A DNA stretch of 64,000 bases from Zerene cesonia (taxonomy: Eukaryota; Arthropoda; Insecta; Lepidoptera; Pieridae): assembly GCF_012273895.1 (NCBI RefSeq), contig NC_052121.1:7589624-7653623 (forward strand), in the 5' to 3' direction. Below the pieces are notes generated by a model. That model ran no database searches. It was not told the origin of the DNA and worked only from the letters and a program-made list of their open reading frames with translations. This document shows, in pieces, positions 21,816 through 34,200 of the stretch. The stretch's first letter is position 1. Every line of letters starts with the position of its first letter. The position numbers and the translations under genes were made by a program.

Positions 21816-24060
21816 TCCACAGATTACACAGGATATTATAAAATATTTAACAAAAAAGAAATATCCTCGGACATAAAATAAACACTAAACAATACTATGC
21901 TAAATCCTACCCCCCAACAAAATTCCCTAAAGTAATGTAACGGAAAGTCAACAAGGCCCGTGAAAAATCTGCATATCACGTTACGGGGACATTTATCCGG
22001 TAGTAATTATCCGGTACGAAGGTTTAACACATTTCAAAGGTAAGCAAATTAGTACCGCACTTAATGATCCGACAAAGAGCGTAAATCTTTTTAAACGCTC
22101 ACCCCGAATGTTTCCTTTTCCTGCAGAGTAAACAGTACGTAAAAAAATATTTGCATTAGCACACCCTGCATATGCAAATCGGCCCGTACGTGGAAAAGCG
22201 GTGGAAATTATATCAAATTGTTACGACACGTAGGCTTTGCCGACAATTTGTCAAGCGAGCTATAATTATTTTGAGCCCCACCCTGCTGTGAATTAGGTGC
22301 CATTTAGGAATATTAAAGAGAAGCGTATTGAAAAATCTGATTTAGTATTCACGCAGCTATAATTTTAAATGGACATTGTTTGTTATGTTTTGAATATATT
22401 CAAACTTATTTACCTTGTAACTTTGAATTCTATGTTTAGGTACTAATTTGGTAAGGCAATTAATAGAATTTATCACATAAACTTCAAGTTTTTAGGCGAC
22501 ATTGGGAGCATTTGTTCTCTCGTCACATCTCATAAAAGAATGCTATGACAGTAACGAGTGACCCTTGGTCAGAATCCCAACTAAGAATTAAAACCTTTGA
22601 ACAACTAGAACTCGTTACCCCAAATTTATCCCTAAGTTCGCAAGCTCGAAAAAAACCATTACCAATTCGGAAAAACCCTAAAATACCATTTAAATAATAA
22701 ACATCTGCAGTCCCGTTTCCCACGCCTTTCAATAAAAACAAACTGCGATCGTTCGGATGGCTTCGAATTAAGCCGTGCGGCTATCAGAGCCATTCACTGC
22801 TCCGGCCCAGACTAAAAAATGTTATACGCCACCTGTGGCGCGTAAACGTATGCGTTTATCAGCGGGCCATGAATGCAGGATCCTCTCGTTACATGGATAT
22901 ATAGTTCTGTGGGAACGCCTCGGCAGTTCTTCTGAATATATCACAAACTAAAATGTATGGCAATATAACAAATATTGATTTGACTGATTATACATGAAAA
23001 ATCGAGTAGTTTTAATGAAACATCTAACATGAGTCTCATTTTTAATGTATTTGCCACATTTTTTATTTGGTGTGTTACATAAAATTGTTAAATAAATAAA
23101 TAAATTGAGTAAAATGATATTTTAGCCGAAATTATATTACACATTTCAGTCGATATCCCTTATTACACCATTTCAATAATATTAAATATCAGCGGAAGGT
23201 ATACTTACACGCAAGAATCTGATAACATAGCATTTGAAGGAAAACCATTGGAAAGAAGGATTAAAAAATACACTTTAATTACATTAAAATTACCGAGCTT
23301 CCATTAATACCATCCAGAATCACATATCAGTGTTTTTCACGAACGGGCCGCATCAATTCCACATCGATAGGCTGAATGTACGCTCGCAATTATCATTCAA
23401 GCAATGGACAGGGACCGAGCCACAGCACGCCCTGCCAATTAACACGCCTATCGCATTCCGCTCAATTGCCACTACAGATGTATTGGCTGGTCAGCGCCGA
23501 TCTTTGTGGAACCGCTTCAGTGCCTACTGGTTTACAACCAAGTTCATGCCTGGATGTCGTTTTGATCTTTCAACGTCCTTTCAAAATATGTAGTTTTAAT
23601 AACAAACTGTGGATTGAAACTGATATTTTAAATGTTATATGGAATAATTTAAAACACGGAACATTTCAATTTCTCAAGCGGTTTTTGCCTACAACTAAAA
23701 AGGTACTTTTTATTCGTGGAGAAAATTTGTACGTCAAGTAGCCGAGCAAAATTTTCCCACGGTTATGAGGTCTTAATAGTGAAGCCTTTATGAAGTCGAG
23801 CGGACACAATAACGATAAAGGTGAGCAGAAAATCCGGACAATAAAGTCGACAAAAAAGCTGAGCGAGGGCTAGTGCGGAGAAATAGTTCGTGAAATTCGA
23901 AGGGTCCTGCCGTGCGGGAACGGGACACTTTACGACGGGTCTCCAGTAAACCTGGCCATTAGGTTGGGTTAAAAGATCGCCCTATCGCAATATAAAGATG
24001 CCGAGGCAAGATTTGTAGGCGGTTTATGGATGTAGAAGGGTTGTTAGATGCGGTATTATG
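21816..24060. other. Non-coding sequence with GC-richer blocks
   Basis: GC-richer blocks lie at about 21960-22310, 22500-22930 and 23300-24060. An excellent pyrimidine tract and acceptor (TTTCCTTTTCCTGCAG, ending 22126) has no matching exon or donor. A perfect dyad CGCCAC-CT-GTGGCG lies at 22827-22840. The overlapping frames at 23330-23741 (up to 121 codons) lack domains and disagree in frame; I treat them as chance. Confidence 0.4.
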
Positions 24061-25490
24061 ATCATGTCGAGTGGAGTCGTGCCGTATCCAGAAGTCAACA
24101 TTGCGAACGCGATGGAGTACTTTCGAGGGCAGTATAAGAACATGGAAATGGTAAATCTCATTTTATGCATTATGAATTTCGAGTATTCGAGTCTGTTGCT
24201 GCATTTCATTTTTATCCACGGCACTTTTTATGGTTACCAAAGACGAATGGTAAACTAGAACTGATTTATATTTTTAACAATTACTGTTCTAATTGACTGT
24301 TCATTGTATCTTTGAAGTTGAATACAAGTTACACATGTATTCGTAGGTAAAATGTAACATCATGTGATTTAATTATAACTCGTAAAGCCCTTGAAAACAA
24401 ATGAACTGTTTAAATCGAAACTCCCAAAAACTTTAAGACGTTTAGCTAAAATAAAACAATGGAAGCAAATATGCAAACAATATGAACCAGCACAGCATTT
24501 AGTGAGCATTCACAAAGCACTGCATTTGATAGCCAGGTGAGACGTTTGCGGCTAATTGCACAATGGTAAAGGGCAGGATAAACAAGACCGGGCATACAGG
24601 TGTTTGCTAAGGGCCCTCACGTACACACCGGTTTGCACTTCCTTTTGTAGGAGTGTAATAGTTCCGTCCTTATGGCCTCGTCTACGGTGCACATGGTCCT
24701 TTAGTTTAGATTTACATTATATTTTGGAATAATTTCATCTCATTAAAAGGATTGCTTTCTAATATATAGTCATATAAAGATATACTGTTTTGAATTATTT
24801 ATATAATTCTCATAGAAGGCCTGTCCCAGCAGTGAGTATGTGTATGGGCTGATGATGATGATGATGATGATGAGTATATTCGTAATAAATTTTCGCATCT
24901 ATACGTTTCATGAGTAAAAAGAAAAACTAAAGAAAATTTAGTTATATTCTAATGAGGCAATCGCGTGTGTCATACCTTCCAGCAGTAATACAAGCCGGTT
25001 TTCACTAAAACAAGTTAGTGAATGTAACCAGACTGTGGTTAGTGCCCAGACACGTCCCAGTCAATCCTTTTGACGCGACCTGTGCCGTGTGAACTAGCCC
25101 TTTGAGCTCGCACCTACGACCGCAAACGTTTGTAAACAGGTTATATTGGGATTTCGGAAAACTCATTCTGAAATACAAGTCCTTTGAAGCATTTGGATTT
25201 AAAATATATTTTGATATCAATTTAGTTAAATGACCTTAATGCAAAAATGTTTGTGGCCAAATCATACATGTAGATAATTCTAGTGAAAAAATTGATTTAC
25301 AAGAAAAAAACAATAATTCAAGTTTATTTCCATACAAAGGGAGGGTGATTAATTATCAGTTAAACTACGCTACTTCTTAAATTTAGTAATGGTCCGGTTT
25401 CTTTTCTTTTGCTTCAGATTTTTTGAAGAACCATAACACTCAAGTCTTTAGCCGTAATTAGAAGTTTTAGCAAACACAACCACTTCAAAA
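24061..25490. other. AT-rich non-coding sequence
   Basis: A plus-strand frame at 24058-24258 reads plausibly (SSGVVPYPEVNIANAMEYFR) but has no domain I know, no good donor and a full-length antisense frame; it is not called a gene. The LINE-tail relic at 24813-24876 is listed separately. A minus-strand frame at 25005-25220 has no coding character. The remainder is AT-rich. Confidence 0.45.
24813..24876 (+). mobile_element. Non-LTR retroposon 3' end with (GAT)n tail
   Basis: AGAAGGCCTGTCCCAGCAGT, then TGGGCTGATGATG and seven GAT units, is the standard 3' end of a large lepidopteran LINE/SINE family ('aggcctgtgcccagcagtggga...ggctgatgatgatg'). Only the last 60 or so bases remain, a typical 5'-truncated insertion. 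Confidence 0.75.
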
Positions 25491-25534
25491 ATCTCGCGAC
25501 GTTGCCGCTCCGATCATCTTGTCGCTAGCCCCAG

Positions 25535-25669
25535 ATTTAAAATCGGAATTCAATAAAATGGAAGCATCTAGAAAAGTTGAAATTCTCTACATCCGGAGAG
25601 CGGTTTTTATCAAAATAATTATGCAACGTTCGCGGTGGGTGAGGCCGGCGTGCCCGGGGCGCCTCTGCG
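25535..25669 (-). CDS. Possible minus-strand terminal exon, unidentified
   Basis: On the minus strand the acceptor CATGTAATATGCAG leads into an unusually GC-rich stretch (25630-25669). One frame is open right from the acceptor and reads RRGAPGTPASPTANVA, then TAA (25619-25621). Another frame stays open much longer, reading AEAPRARRPHPPRTLH and on through FDKNRSPDVENF to a TAA at about 25535-25540. TTTATT at 25323-25328 supplies an AATAAA on this strand. The first frame fits the phase of the 27958-28039 candidate and the second that of 27583-27649. Neither ending matches a protein I know. The GC spike is real; the exon call is tentative. Confidence 0.25.
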
Positions 25670-26499
25670 CTGCATATTACATGAGAATAACTTTACGTAT
25701 TTCTTTAATATTTCACCGTGGGAAATTCTTTGGCTTACATCTCGCTATGTTTGTTCCCGTCTTGGCTTCAGTTTTAGAAGCATGTTCTTTGAATATTTAT
25801 CTTATGAAAGCCATAAAACTTTAATAACAAATCCAAAAAAAAATTGAGGCTTATTCATAATTTGACATCAATTATACGTTGAATCTTATAATTAATATAC
25901 ATTTAAAACATAACATTCTTAAACAAATAGTACAAACAACACCGTAATTTAACTAAATCATTCAAATTATCTGCATACGGTAGGAAAACAGATAATATTT
26001 TAAGAATTTCTCCTGCAGAACTCAATTAAGATATCGCTAAAGTTAATATTTTAATATAATATATTTTAAATCGGCCTGCAATATTATAACTCAACATAAA
26101 CATAAAGTACATAAATAGAAAATAATCTAGAAACTGTCCAAGTTTCACCGCGGTATCTGTAACGCCGGAGGCTGTCCGAACATAGATCATAGTCTACCCT
26201 TTAGCAGACTCGCTTTGTAGGTGAAGCCACATTATATTCATTATACACCAACATGTGCACTGACGAGATTGCACTTGAGACTTAATTTCATTTCCTAATA
26301 CGCTCCACGTATTTGCTCACCATCCATCATGTTTGCGTTCAACCGCATTCATTTTCTCTAGACACGTACTATTTTCCTTTTGTCTAGACGATTTCTTCGG
26401 ATTTAAATAGTTTATAATTCATCGTTTTCGAGGCCACACGCGATACAATTGTGAATTCGAGGCGATATCTTCAAATTGCCCATGTAAGGCGAAATTAAC

Positions 26500-26860
26500 C
26501 CTCGCTCACATTAAAGTAGATAAGTCGGTGAGCTCATTTGCGGGCCTTCCGGCTGCTGCTCGTTACATCTTGATATTCTTTACCCCTTCACCGATACCGA
26601 GCACCACACGAGCAATAAATGGCGTGGAAGAGCCCGCTATCGCACAGCCCGATATCTTCCATCCGAATTAATTTCAGAACGCTTCTCAGAAACGAAGTTA
26701 GTTCGCGGACCTGTTATTTCTACGTGCAACGGAGCGAGCGCGCGGCTTCTAATCGCGAAGAGTTGCGAGATAAAATGGCGGACCCGTAATTACCATAGCG
26801 CCTTTCGAAGATATGTGGAGAATCTTAATGGTACGGTGGCTTTGTAAATAATGGGCTCTT
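26500..26860. promoter_or_regulatory. CpG-rich promoter-like block
   Basis: The block has many CG dinucleotides, including GGAGCGAGCGCGCGGCTTC, and the YY1/Pho-type motif AAAATGGCGG at 26772-26781, in an otherwise AT-rich region. An ATG within that motif opens only MADP before a stop. There is no obvious TATA box or transcript evidence. It could be a promoter, an enhancer or a Polycomb-response-type element. Confidence 0.3.
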
Positions 26861-27281
26861 ATGGGAAAGTTGCTATGCGCACTGTATCGTGTTTAATTTT
26901 AAGGGACTTGTGTGTATTTGGAATAAAATATTCAATTTCAATATGTAAGACGATGTAAATTTTATATTATTCGTATTATTAGAATGGTATTTGTAAAAAA
27001 TTCGATCGTGATCGGCAGTTCAAATTTTTAATACACAATACATGCAATATTGATTTAATTATTATATCTTTCTTTCAATTCTCCTTTATTCAAATGAAAC
27101 ACAGCCTTATAATTTGGTAAACAAAACAAGGAAAATGATCGGCCCTTATCTTGTGGGTGCAACGTCGCCGTGCTGCAGATACGCCTGAATTATGATCAAT
27201 TAATATTGCCATCGCATAAATATGAGAGATATCATAATATCGTAGAGCGGTAAGTTAAATTAGATTCAGTAAAATTACAAA

Positions 27282-27301
27282 TTAGCATTTGCAAATGCTA
27301 A
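27282..27301. promoter_or_regulatory. Perfect 20-bp palindrome
   Basis: TTAGCATTTGCAAATGCTAA is its own reverse complement over all 20 bases, with no loop. Its centre, ATTTGCAAAT, resembles sites for dimeric factors such as POU or C/EBP proteins. It lies in a modest GC transition zone and is not part of a repeat I know. Confidence 0.6.
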
Positions 27302-27582
27302 ATATTTAACATAACAATAGAAACAAATTTTAAGTATATAAAACACAGATAAACATTTCCACACCACCGCATTATTCCTCTATTCAAATACACCAACTGC
27401 TCAGTAATATACATTTTCAAACGTCTCTAACGTTATTCAGGAAACGATATGTACTAGCGCTTTAGTACAATGAACATGTTCCCCACATAACAACCACTGT
27501 AAATTAGGCACCAAAAACGGTCTCATTTTCCACTCGAGTGCTGCGGCTAATATTGTCTCGCTCTTGAAATATGCAATCTTAC

Positions 27583-27649
27583 CTGCGGGAGTCGGCGAAT
27601 GTACTGTAATTGTTGAATATACTGCATCGTTTAATCCACGCTACATCTT
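27583..27649 (-). CDS. Possible minus-strand internal exon (67 nt)
   Basis: On the minus strand the acceptor GTTCTCGAACATTCCAG precedes the segment and the donor CAG/GTAAGATT, close to consensus, follows it. One frame is open through all 67 nt and reads DVAWIKRCSIFNNYSTFADSR plus two bases; the other two frames stop early. Entry takes two bases to finish a codon and exit leaves two. It does not match the exit phase of the 27958-28039 candidate, so at most one of the two belongs to a given transcript. No recognised domain; chance is possible. Confidence 0.22.
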
Positions 27650-27957
27650 CTGGAATGTTCGAGAACGCAGCCAAGATTTGCAGGCAGTCTGCGGTTCAGA
27701 GACTTGGCCTCGGGCCTAGCTAAACCGGCGGATTACGACGACCTCCTTGATACTTCGTATTAAACATTATACTCTCCCCGTACGACTCGGCGCACTTGTA
27801 AGCGAATGTTAGAACTCGTTTACATAACAGAAACCTTTTTAATGGCTACGCTCCGAAAGCGTTCTTCAACAATCCCACTGGAAAGTTGCTTCTGTAAACA
27901 GCCGTCAGGCGTCGTCGATGAAATTGCAAAAATGTAAAAGAGCTAATGTTTACTCAC

Positions 27958-28039
27958 CTTAAACCCCTTCCCGACCCCACGTGGCAGCGTGACGAGCCGG
28001 ATAAAAGACTTTAATACACCCTCATCCCTTATTACGAAA
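27958..28039 (-). CDS. Possible minus-strand internal exon (82 nt)
   Basis: On the minus strand the tract TTGTCTTTTTCAAG precedes it and the strong donor AAG/GTGAGTAAAC follows. One frame is open for its 27 codons, from FVIRDEGVLKSF through TLPRGVGKGFK, ending on a codon boundary. That phase fits the frame RRGAPGTPASPTANVA at 25619-25669, which would make a 2.3-kb intron. The segment is GC-rich at its donor end. The acceptor is AAG rather than CAG or TAG, which weakens it. Confidence 0.22.
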
Positions 28040-28102
28040 CTTGAAAAAGACAACAATATAGAACCAATGTGTCGCGGGCGCGGGCAATCATACGCGCATC
28101 AA

Positions 28103-28111
28103 AGGTGGCGC
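28103..28111 (+). promoter_or_regulatory. CTCF-core motif
   Basis: AGGTGGCGC, an exact match to the Drosophila CTCF core, lies in the GC-rich stretch CAAAGGTGGCGCGCCTGCG. It is one of three exact matches in the window and is oriented opposite to the other two. Confidence 0.35.
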
Positions 28112-28250
28112 GCCTGCGAGCTAGCCAAGTGTGGAAAGGTCTTTATGTGACGTCGTTTTGTACGAGCTTTCTGTGTGGAAATACAGAGTCAAAGGGCACG
28201 CGTTATGAGATCTGGAACAATACGGATTGTTTCAATCCCATTTCCTTCAT

Positions 28251-30165
28251 ATGAACATACGTGCTATTTGAATATTTAATAAGACGTCCTCGTTTGTATA
28301 TTACAAACACGTTTCAAAATGAATAACGTTTCGCTCTTACTATCATATACAATTTATTTATTTAATAGCTACCTATTACAAAATCTTGACCTCATTTCCG
28401 AACAAACAAATTGTTATTTAAACATTAAGAAAGTCTTGTTCCATGGAATGTAGGCAGAGAACACATCAAGCAGTCATTACCGCCCTCCTGAAAAATCTCA
28501 CGGAGGCTGCTTTGCAAGTCAAAATCTTTCACGTGTGACACTCCCACCGCCTGAGTGAAAGGTCGAAGTGATCTCGCATTACGTATGGGTAAAACTGTGA
28601 CGAACAGTTAATTGTTTATGTTAAACGGCTTTGCGAAAAGAAGGGTTTCATTATTTCCAGCTTTGATGGAAGTCTTTAAATTATCTTTGTAATCACGGTT
28701 TGGGTTGGCACTTTTCAACCCTTCTTGATGAAAATACTCAATATTAAGATAATAAGTTTAAACAAAAAAACTAACTCGCCTAAATTGTTAGAACTAGATC
28801 ATATTGTTAATTGTGTGACGACATGGAAGGTCTAGGTACTATAATAATCGGTTCACTCAGTAAAAAGTTATGAGGTAACAAACACAAAAAAAGTCCATTG
28901 ATAACCTCATCCTTTTTTAAAACCGGTTACAATTATTCGAATCAAACATTTGTATAGATTGTGTCCGATATAGCATTCAGTGAAATACGTCATTCAATTA
29001 TTTATGTAACATAGCAATAGAATAAAAATTGTAAATATATTTAACAATGTTGAGTTAATCAGAGTCCAATACTTTAACATAATTATGTACGCTTTCGTCA
29101 TCAATAATTCAAAAGTCATGATAAATATATTTAAAATTTTTAAAAAGTCATGAATAGCGGTAAACCCATTAACATGGTTCTTCTTCAACAATGATATCTG
29201 TTTATGACATGGGGTCCGAAGGTAACATATGTGTACGAAACTTGAATGTTAAACTTAACACGAGTTTAGTGAAAGCTTTCTTCATTTATCACAATTATAT
29301 TATAGCAAAACTACATTCGTACGTAATACAATAATATTTAATGTACAATTATCACTCATATAACAAATTGAAATACATAAAGCCTCGTTGATTGGACGTT
29401 TACCGAACATATAATTGGTATAATTCAATATAAAAATTGGTTATTGTTACACACAGTATTTAACTTGAAACGTGCGTCTATAAAATTCTCTTCTGTAATG
29501 TGTATTTAATATTCTAATGAAATAATAGCATAATATAAATAACAATAAGTTATACATTCAACAATGCATTACGGGTGTCGTGTCATAAGTTTTCTATGAT
29601 AAATGATGGGGTTCAAAAATCGATATCATGAAGATTCGAGACACATTAGCAGGAACGTCGCCAAAATAATTCAGCAATTTTCCACAGCGTGCCGCAAATT
29701 GATATTCGATCAGTGTTTTGTGAGTTATCAATTTTTTTTACGTGGTTCCATATGGTTACATATTATAAAACATAATGCGATTATTAAAAAATAAGATCCT
29801 TACAATCATTTCATAAACCAAAATGTGTGTTCGGTTGTTTGTTTGTCTTTCTTTCACGTCATTTTTCATTTCATAGTATAATTTTTATATCTGGAGATAA
29901 CAAGGAGACTAAAGAGTGATACAGCCTACTTTTTATCGCGATGAAACATCTCTTTCTCGTTGTCCTCAAAAATAATTGTCATGAAAGACATGGATAAACA
30001 TTTTCCTCGAATCATCATAATGTTCGATTTAATAAAACCAACAATTTGAATTATAAAAGTAATTACATTCGAAATTTGGTGTTATAAGAAAAGTATAAAA
30101 CATTTAGCCATTCTTACAAATTTAGAAGTATTAAAAAGTAACGCAAACAACGCAATAATAATTCG
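28251..30165. other. AT-rich non-coding sequence
   Basis: No gene is present. The repeat fragment at 28835-28935 is listed separately. A GC-richer patch at about 28470-28580 includes CTCCCACCGCCTGAG. The frame at 28994-29191 on the minus strand is AT-driven. The rest is AT-rich. Confidence 0.5.
28835..28935. mobile_element. Fragment of a common lepidopteran repeat
   Basis: CGGTTCACTCAGTAAAAAGT, then TATGAGGTAACAAACAC, an A run, ACCTCATCCTTTTTT and ACCGGTT form a recognisable order seen in many lepidopteran introns ('...aaaagttatgaggtaacaaacat...gaacctcctcctttttt...gtcggtt'). TATGAGGT and ACCTCAT form an inverted pair around the A run. Element class is uncertain and there is no coding. Confidence 0.55.
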
Positions 30166-31280
30166 CGAAGCGTACCACCGAACCGCTCAGCAAGGCGCGA
30201 CCGTAACACGCGCCGCCAAATTGACATTCAATCAGTGCGGAGACATTGTTTCCCTATCAATCCTTATTGGGAATACGCACACGCGCCGATATGCAGCCAT
30301 CAAATCGCAATTTGTTTATGAAAATTTATTGTATTCGCCATTACCGGATTCTTTTCCTGCGGGAGCGACCCGCGGAACGAAATCACCTTATTCAATTCCC
30401 TTTTTGCATACATCACACACGGTGTCTTCGGAGGGGAGGATACACGTGAATCGCGTTTGAGACCCGTGTTATCATCTTATTAGTCTGGATTGCGTATATG
30501 TTCATGGTTCGCCTGCAGGGCTACCTGATTTCTTGCGTATTCATCGAGAATTTGTAAAACCTTTTATAGGAGACACATTTCAAATATTTTAAAGAAGAAT
30601 TAGTTACCAGAAATAAGAAATAAAATGTTAAGCATATATTTTCTTATCCAAAGCAAAGAATTGTTTGTTTTTAAAGTGCAATACAATGTTTCTTAATACA
30701 GAAAAATATGCCGTTGCAACATAGGGAATCAGTATCATAAAAAAAAATCAAAAATGATATAATTTATAATCCATCACAATAGTTCATTGTTATTATGTTA
30801 TTATTTTATAAAAAATTATATAATATTCATTTATCATAATCAATACAATCCACAGATTAGATACTTAACTTAGCTCCATTTGCTTTATTTCATACAATAA
30901 CTAATTTAAACTGATTTTTACACACCACAATTACACAACCAATTTTATCACAACCAATAAATCAACCTGTACTAAACGTAACGTTCAATTACTGCCGTCA
31001 ACGCGATAAGACGTGAAATCGTGACGAATATCCCAAAGACGCGTAATACCAAATACCGCGAAAATCATTTATCAGACAGAATTAGCGAGTCACACATGCA
31101 AAATGCCGATCGTAAGCGGAGCGCGCGATATGACACCACTTCCCTTCTGTTTTAAGGATTTGGGAAAAGAATTGTCGCATATATCACAGTTAATAGGGTG
31201 AGGAGAGAGCACTACTTATGCCTAATGCGACAAGGAAACATGCTATGCTCGTACGCTCGAATACATTTTCAGAACTGGAT
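30166..31280. other. Two GC-richer blocks around an AT-rich core
   Basis: Blocks at about 30166-30490 and 30990-31180 contain CG-containing unique sequence such as CGACCGTAACACGCGCCGCC and GTAAGCGGAGCGCGCG. Frames at 30221-30460 overlap in two phases and show no domain. The AT-rich core at 30580-30960 is low complexity. Candidate regulatory sequence only. Confidence 0.4.
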
Positions 31281-34200
31281 TTTCAATGGCAATAAATATG
31301 TGCACAAACCGAGCCAAGCTCTTTCTTGTGCCACCATTTTTGCAGTGCGTAATCATTTGATTTGTTATGGTTTTTCAAGTAATACATAGTTCGCTGGAAG
31401 GCATTTAACAATCATTTATAATGAAAATTTGTGATTCAATGACCGATCACTTATTTATATATTGTGTTCATTGTGCTTATGTGTATGAATGAGTTTAATA
31501 TGATCCGAATATACCTTAAAGATTTTCATAATAATAACGTAAATAAATCAGCTGAAACGCAAACTGTTTATAACGCAGCGGTTCCACAGGCATAAAAAAC
31601 GACATTAACCCGTTTCTTGTAACATAACAATAAAGAGTTGACGCGCTCGTAAACACCTCGGCATTATGTTCCGTAAAAAGGAACGATGCCGGTAAATATG
31701 GACAGGCAATGTTCTGCTCGATGGTGGCATGACGGTGAAGATGCTTTTAACGTCACGGAAACTTGTGAAAACCTAATTTTTACGAGCTACACTAAATACT
31801 GTAGGAGCACGAGTCTTGAAAATTTTATACTTAACAATTTACTGAAATGTGAAGAAACACGCACCTGCATTTATTATATGCAATCATATAAAATGCGTGA
31901 TATAGACATTTGGATAAAATTGTATGATTTAGTTCTAAAGCTGTTCAAATGTCACTGTTTATAAATTGGAACCGATTCATTATCAGCAAAAATAAAATCA
32001 TACGTTTCGTACATTCGTCCCAGTTTGTCTTATAAAAACTTATCCAAATCCTCCTTATAGGCTCCTCCTTATAGAAAGGCACATTATATGCATTTTATAC
32101 TCTGTACCCCTGTTTACTCATTCTGATTTTATTAAGCTTAATGCACTCAAGACAAAGTATTTCTCCACACGTTTCCAAATCAACCGAAGATTATGCTAAA
32201 TACTTGTAGGTATTATATTCTACGACGTACAGCGCATACATAACTAGTACTTTAACAGTCCCCTCGCTATAAGGCTATATTTTCAACACATGATTATGTA
32301 AAAGAATTCCAATGTTTCAATGTGTGGGGTAAAGAAATTCATGTCGGTAAGAAGCGATTTGCATATGGTTTTGACTTAAACATCTCAATGTTTACATTTA
32401 CAATTTGCTTCTTACTAAACAAATTCATCAGTATTTTCATACTTCCTCTATCAATTAATTATGTTTTATTTTAATAACTCAATATTATAGGACAAGAAAT
32501 GTATCCTACGTGATTACTGTCAACCAAACGAGCAAAATTTTCCAGTCCAGTAAACGACATCCCGTCAAGTTAATAACAGAAAACAAATTACCAAAGAGAT
32601 CTCCGTGCAACACCGTAACAATTAATCAAAACATTTGGCTCTCGGTAAAAAAATATCATAATCCTCCTGAGCCAGAGCCATTATTATTATTTAAATCTTA
32701 CGACGACTCGACGTAACTGTGCGATATAGATATAACTCAGCAATAACCCATTTAGGAGGATAAGAAAAAGGGATGGTAGTCATTAGCATATAATGACAGT
32801 AATTAAAATACACAAATAGAGCTATAAAGAAGGCCCGCCGTTGAAGGGTTGTCTTCATCATGGAGCGAGAATTTATACATGGCAAATATTTTCACTGCGG
32901 CTCAAGCAAGCCGCTTCAGAATTAAGAACGGCATTGTTTAATTTATTAATTAATGGACCCGCTGTTGCGGTGATGATGACGACGGCTCAGCGTTATATTA
33001 ATAAGAATTTAATTTGGATTTAAAATTTGCAAGCTTTACGATAGCATCGCGAAGATATACCTGGAACTGTCAGTTATTTTCATCCTGTACGAAGTTGCTT
33101 ATTTTTTTATTATAAAGTATCAAAAATTTTAATATATATCTTGAATATTATCGTGAGAAAGAATTCGAAACATCTTATGAATATTGCTTTTCCTACATTT
33201 ACTAAAGTACATTCCCAATTTATATAACCCATTGTTGTGATTGATAATGTAGTATTCTATTTAACGAAATTCTGTATGTCACCTATCTCATGATTCTTGG
33301 AGAAAATTCCACTCTAACGCTTCCATAGACAATGGTGAAAATAATTACGCGATGTAAAGGTTTATTAACGCAATCGGGTCATAATTAACATAAAAAAATA
33401 ATATTTACCAGCACTGGAGCTGGTGAAGCCGCTTAATTTACGAATATTAGAGCATTAGGTTCATCTCAACCCTTCTTACAAATAATTGCAGTGATGTAAC
33501 GTCTTGAGAAATGGTTTAAACGTCGAGATTAAAACTCATTACAGTTGTACAATTTGTATGGAAATTACGTGAATTAAGATTCTGCAGCTAAATATCATTG
33601 GTATTAATATTTCCCACACGTTTTGTAAAGACAATTTCTAGAATAACTACGCCTAAATTACCTATTGATATTTTAATCAAGAGTCAAGACTCATCCCTCG
33701 CCGATTTCAAGACATTATTAGCATATAAATAGACAGTAAAATATGGCATCAGCATTTTAATTTTTCAATATTACGGAACGATTTACAAATTAGCGGGTAA
33801 GAAAAATGGTATGTAGGCCTTGAGAGGGTCGAGCCAACCCACAGATGTTCTATTTAAATGTAAATTCACTTCGACATGCCGACGACACGGAAAAAAATCC
33901 AAATTTAACAGGCTCGTCAACGTGCCTTATTGTATTTTAAATAAAATTAAGAATTTTCTTAAAATAACGAACGGCCATTATACGTAACAAGCCCAAAATA
34001 TAGCTCTATCTAGCCTCTTTACCTCACAAGTTTTAACTTTGACATAATGAAAAGACTGAACATTTTAACCATTAAATATTACATAATGTTTATATAACAT
34101 GTTAATGTACCATATGTTAATATAAACACTTTAAGATCACATAACAATAGGGAAAAAAACGACTCCGTCACAAATCCAAAATAGTATTTAGATGAAAAAT

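Larger units (their letters stand above)
25491..28250. other. GC-richer region with promoter-like blocks and minus-strand splice signals
   Basis: This is one of the most GC-rich parts of the window: 25491-25720, 26140-26860, 27120-27230 and 27500-28250. It contains three exon-like minus-strand segments (listed separately), a perfect 20-bp palindrome at 27282-27301, a YY1/Pho-like AAAATGGCGG at 26772-26781 and a CTCF-core match at 28103. No long open frame exists. It may be the promoter/5' region of a gene or a cluster of regulatory elements. Confidence 0.4.

Noticed and set aside
23330..23741. Overlapping plus-strand frames up to 121 codons
   Set aside because: Two different frames are open over the same GC-richer block and neither has a recognisable domain or splice sites.
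24018..24148. Frame reading VVPYPEVNIANAMEYFRGQY after an acceptor-like TTTGTAG
   Set aside because: The donor (GTAAAT) is weak, the antisense frame is open too, and no family is recognised.
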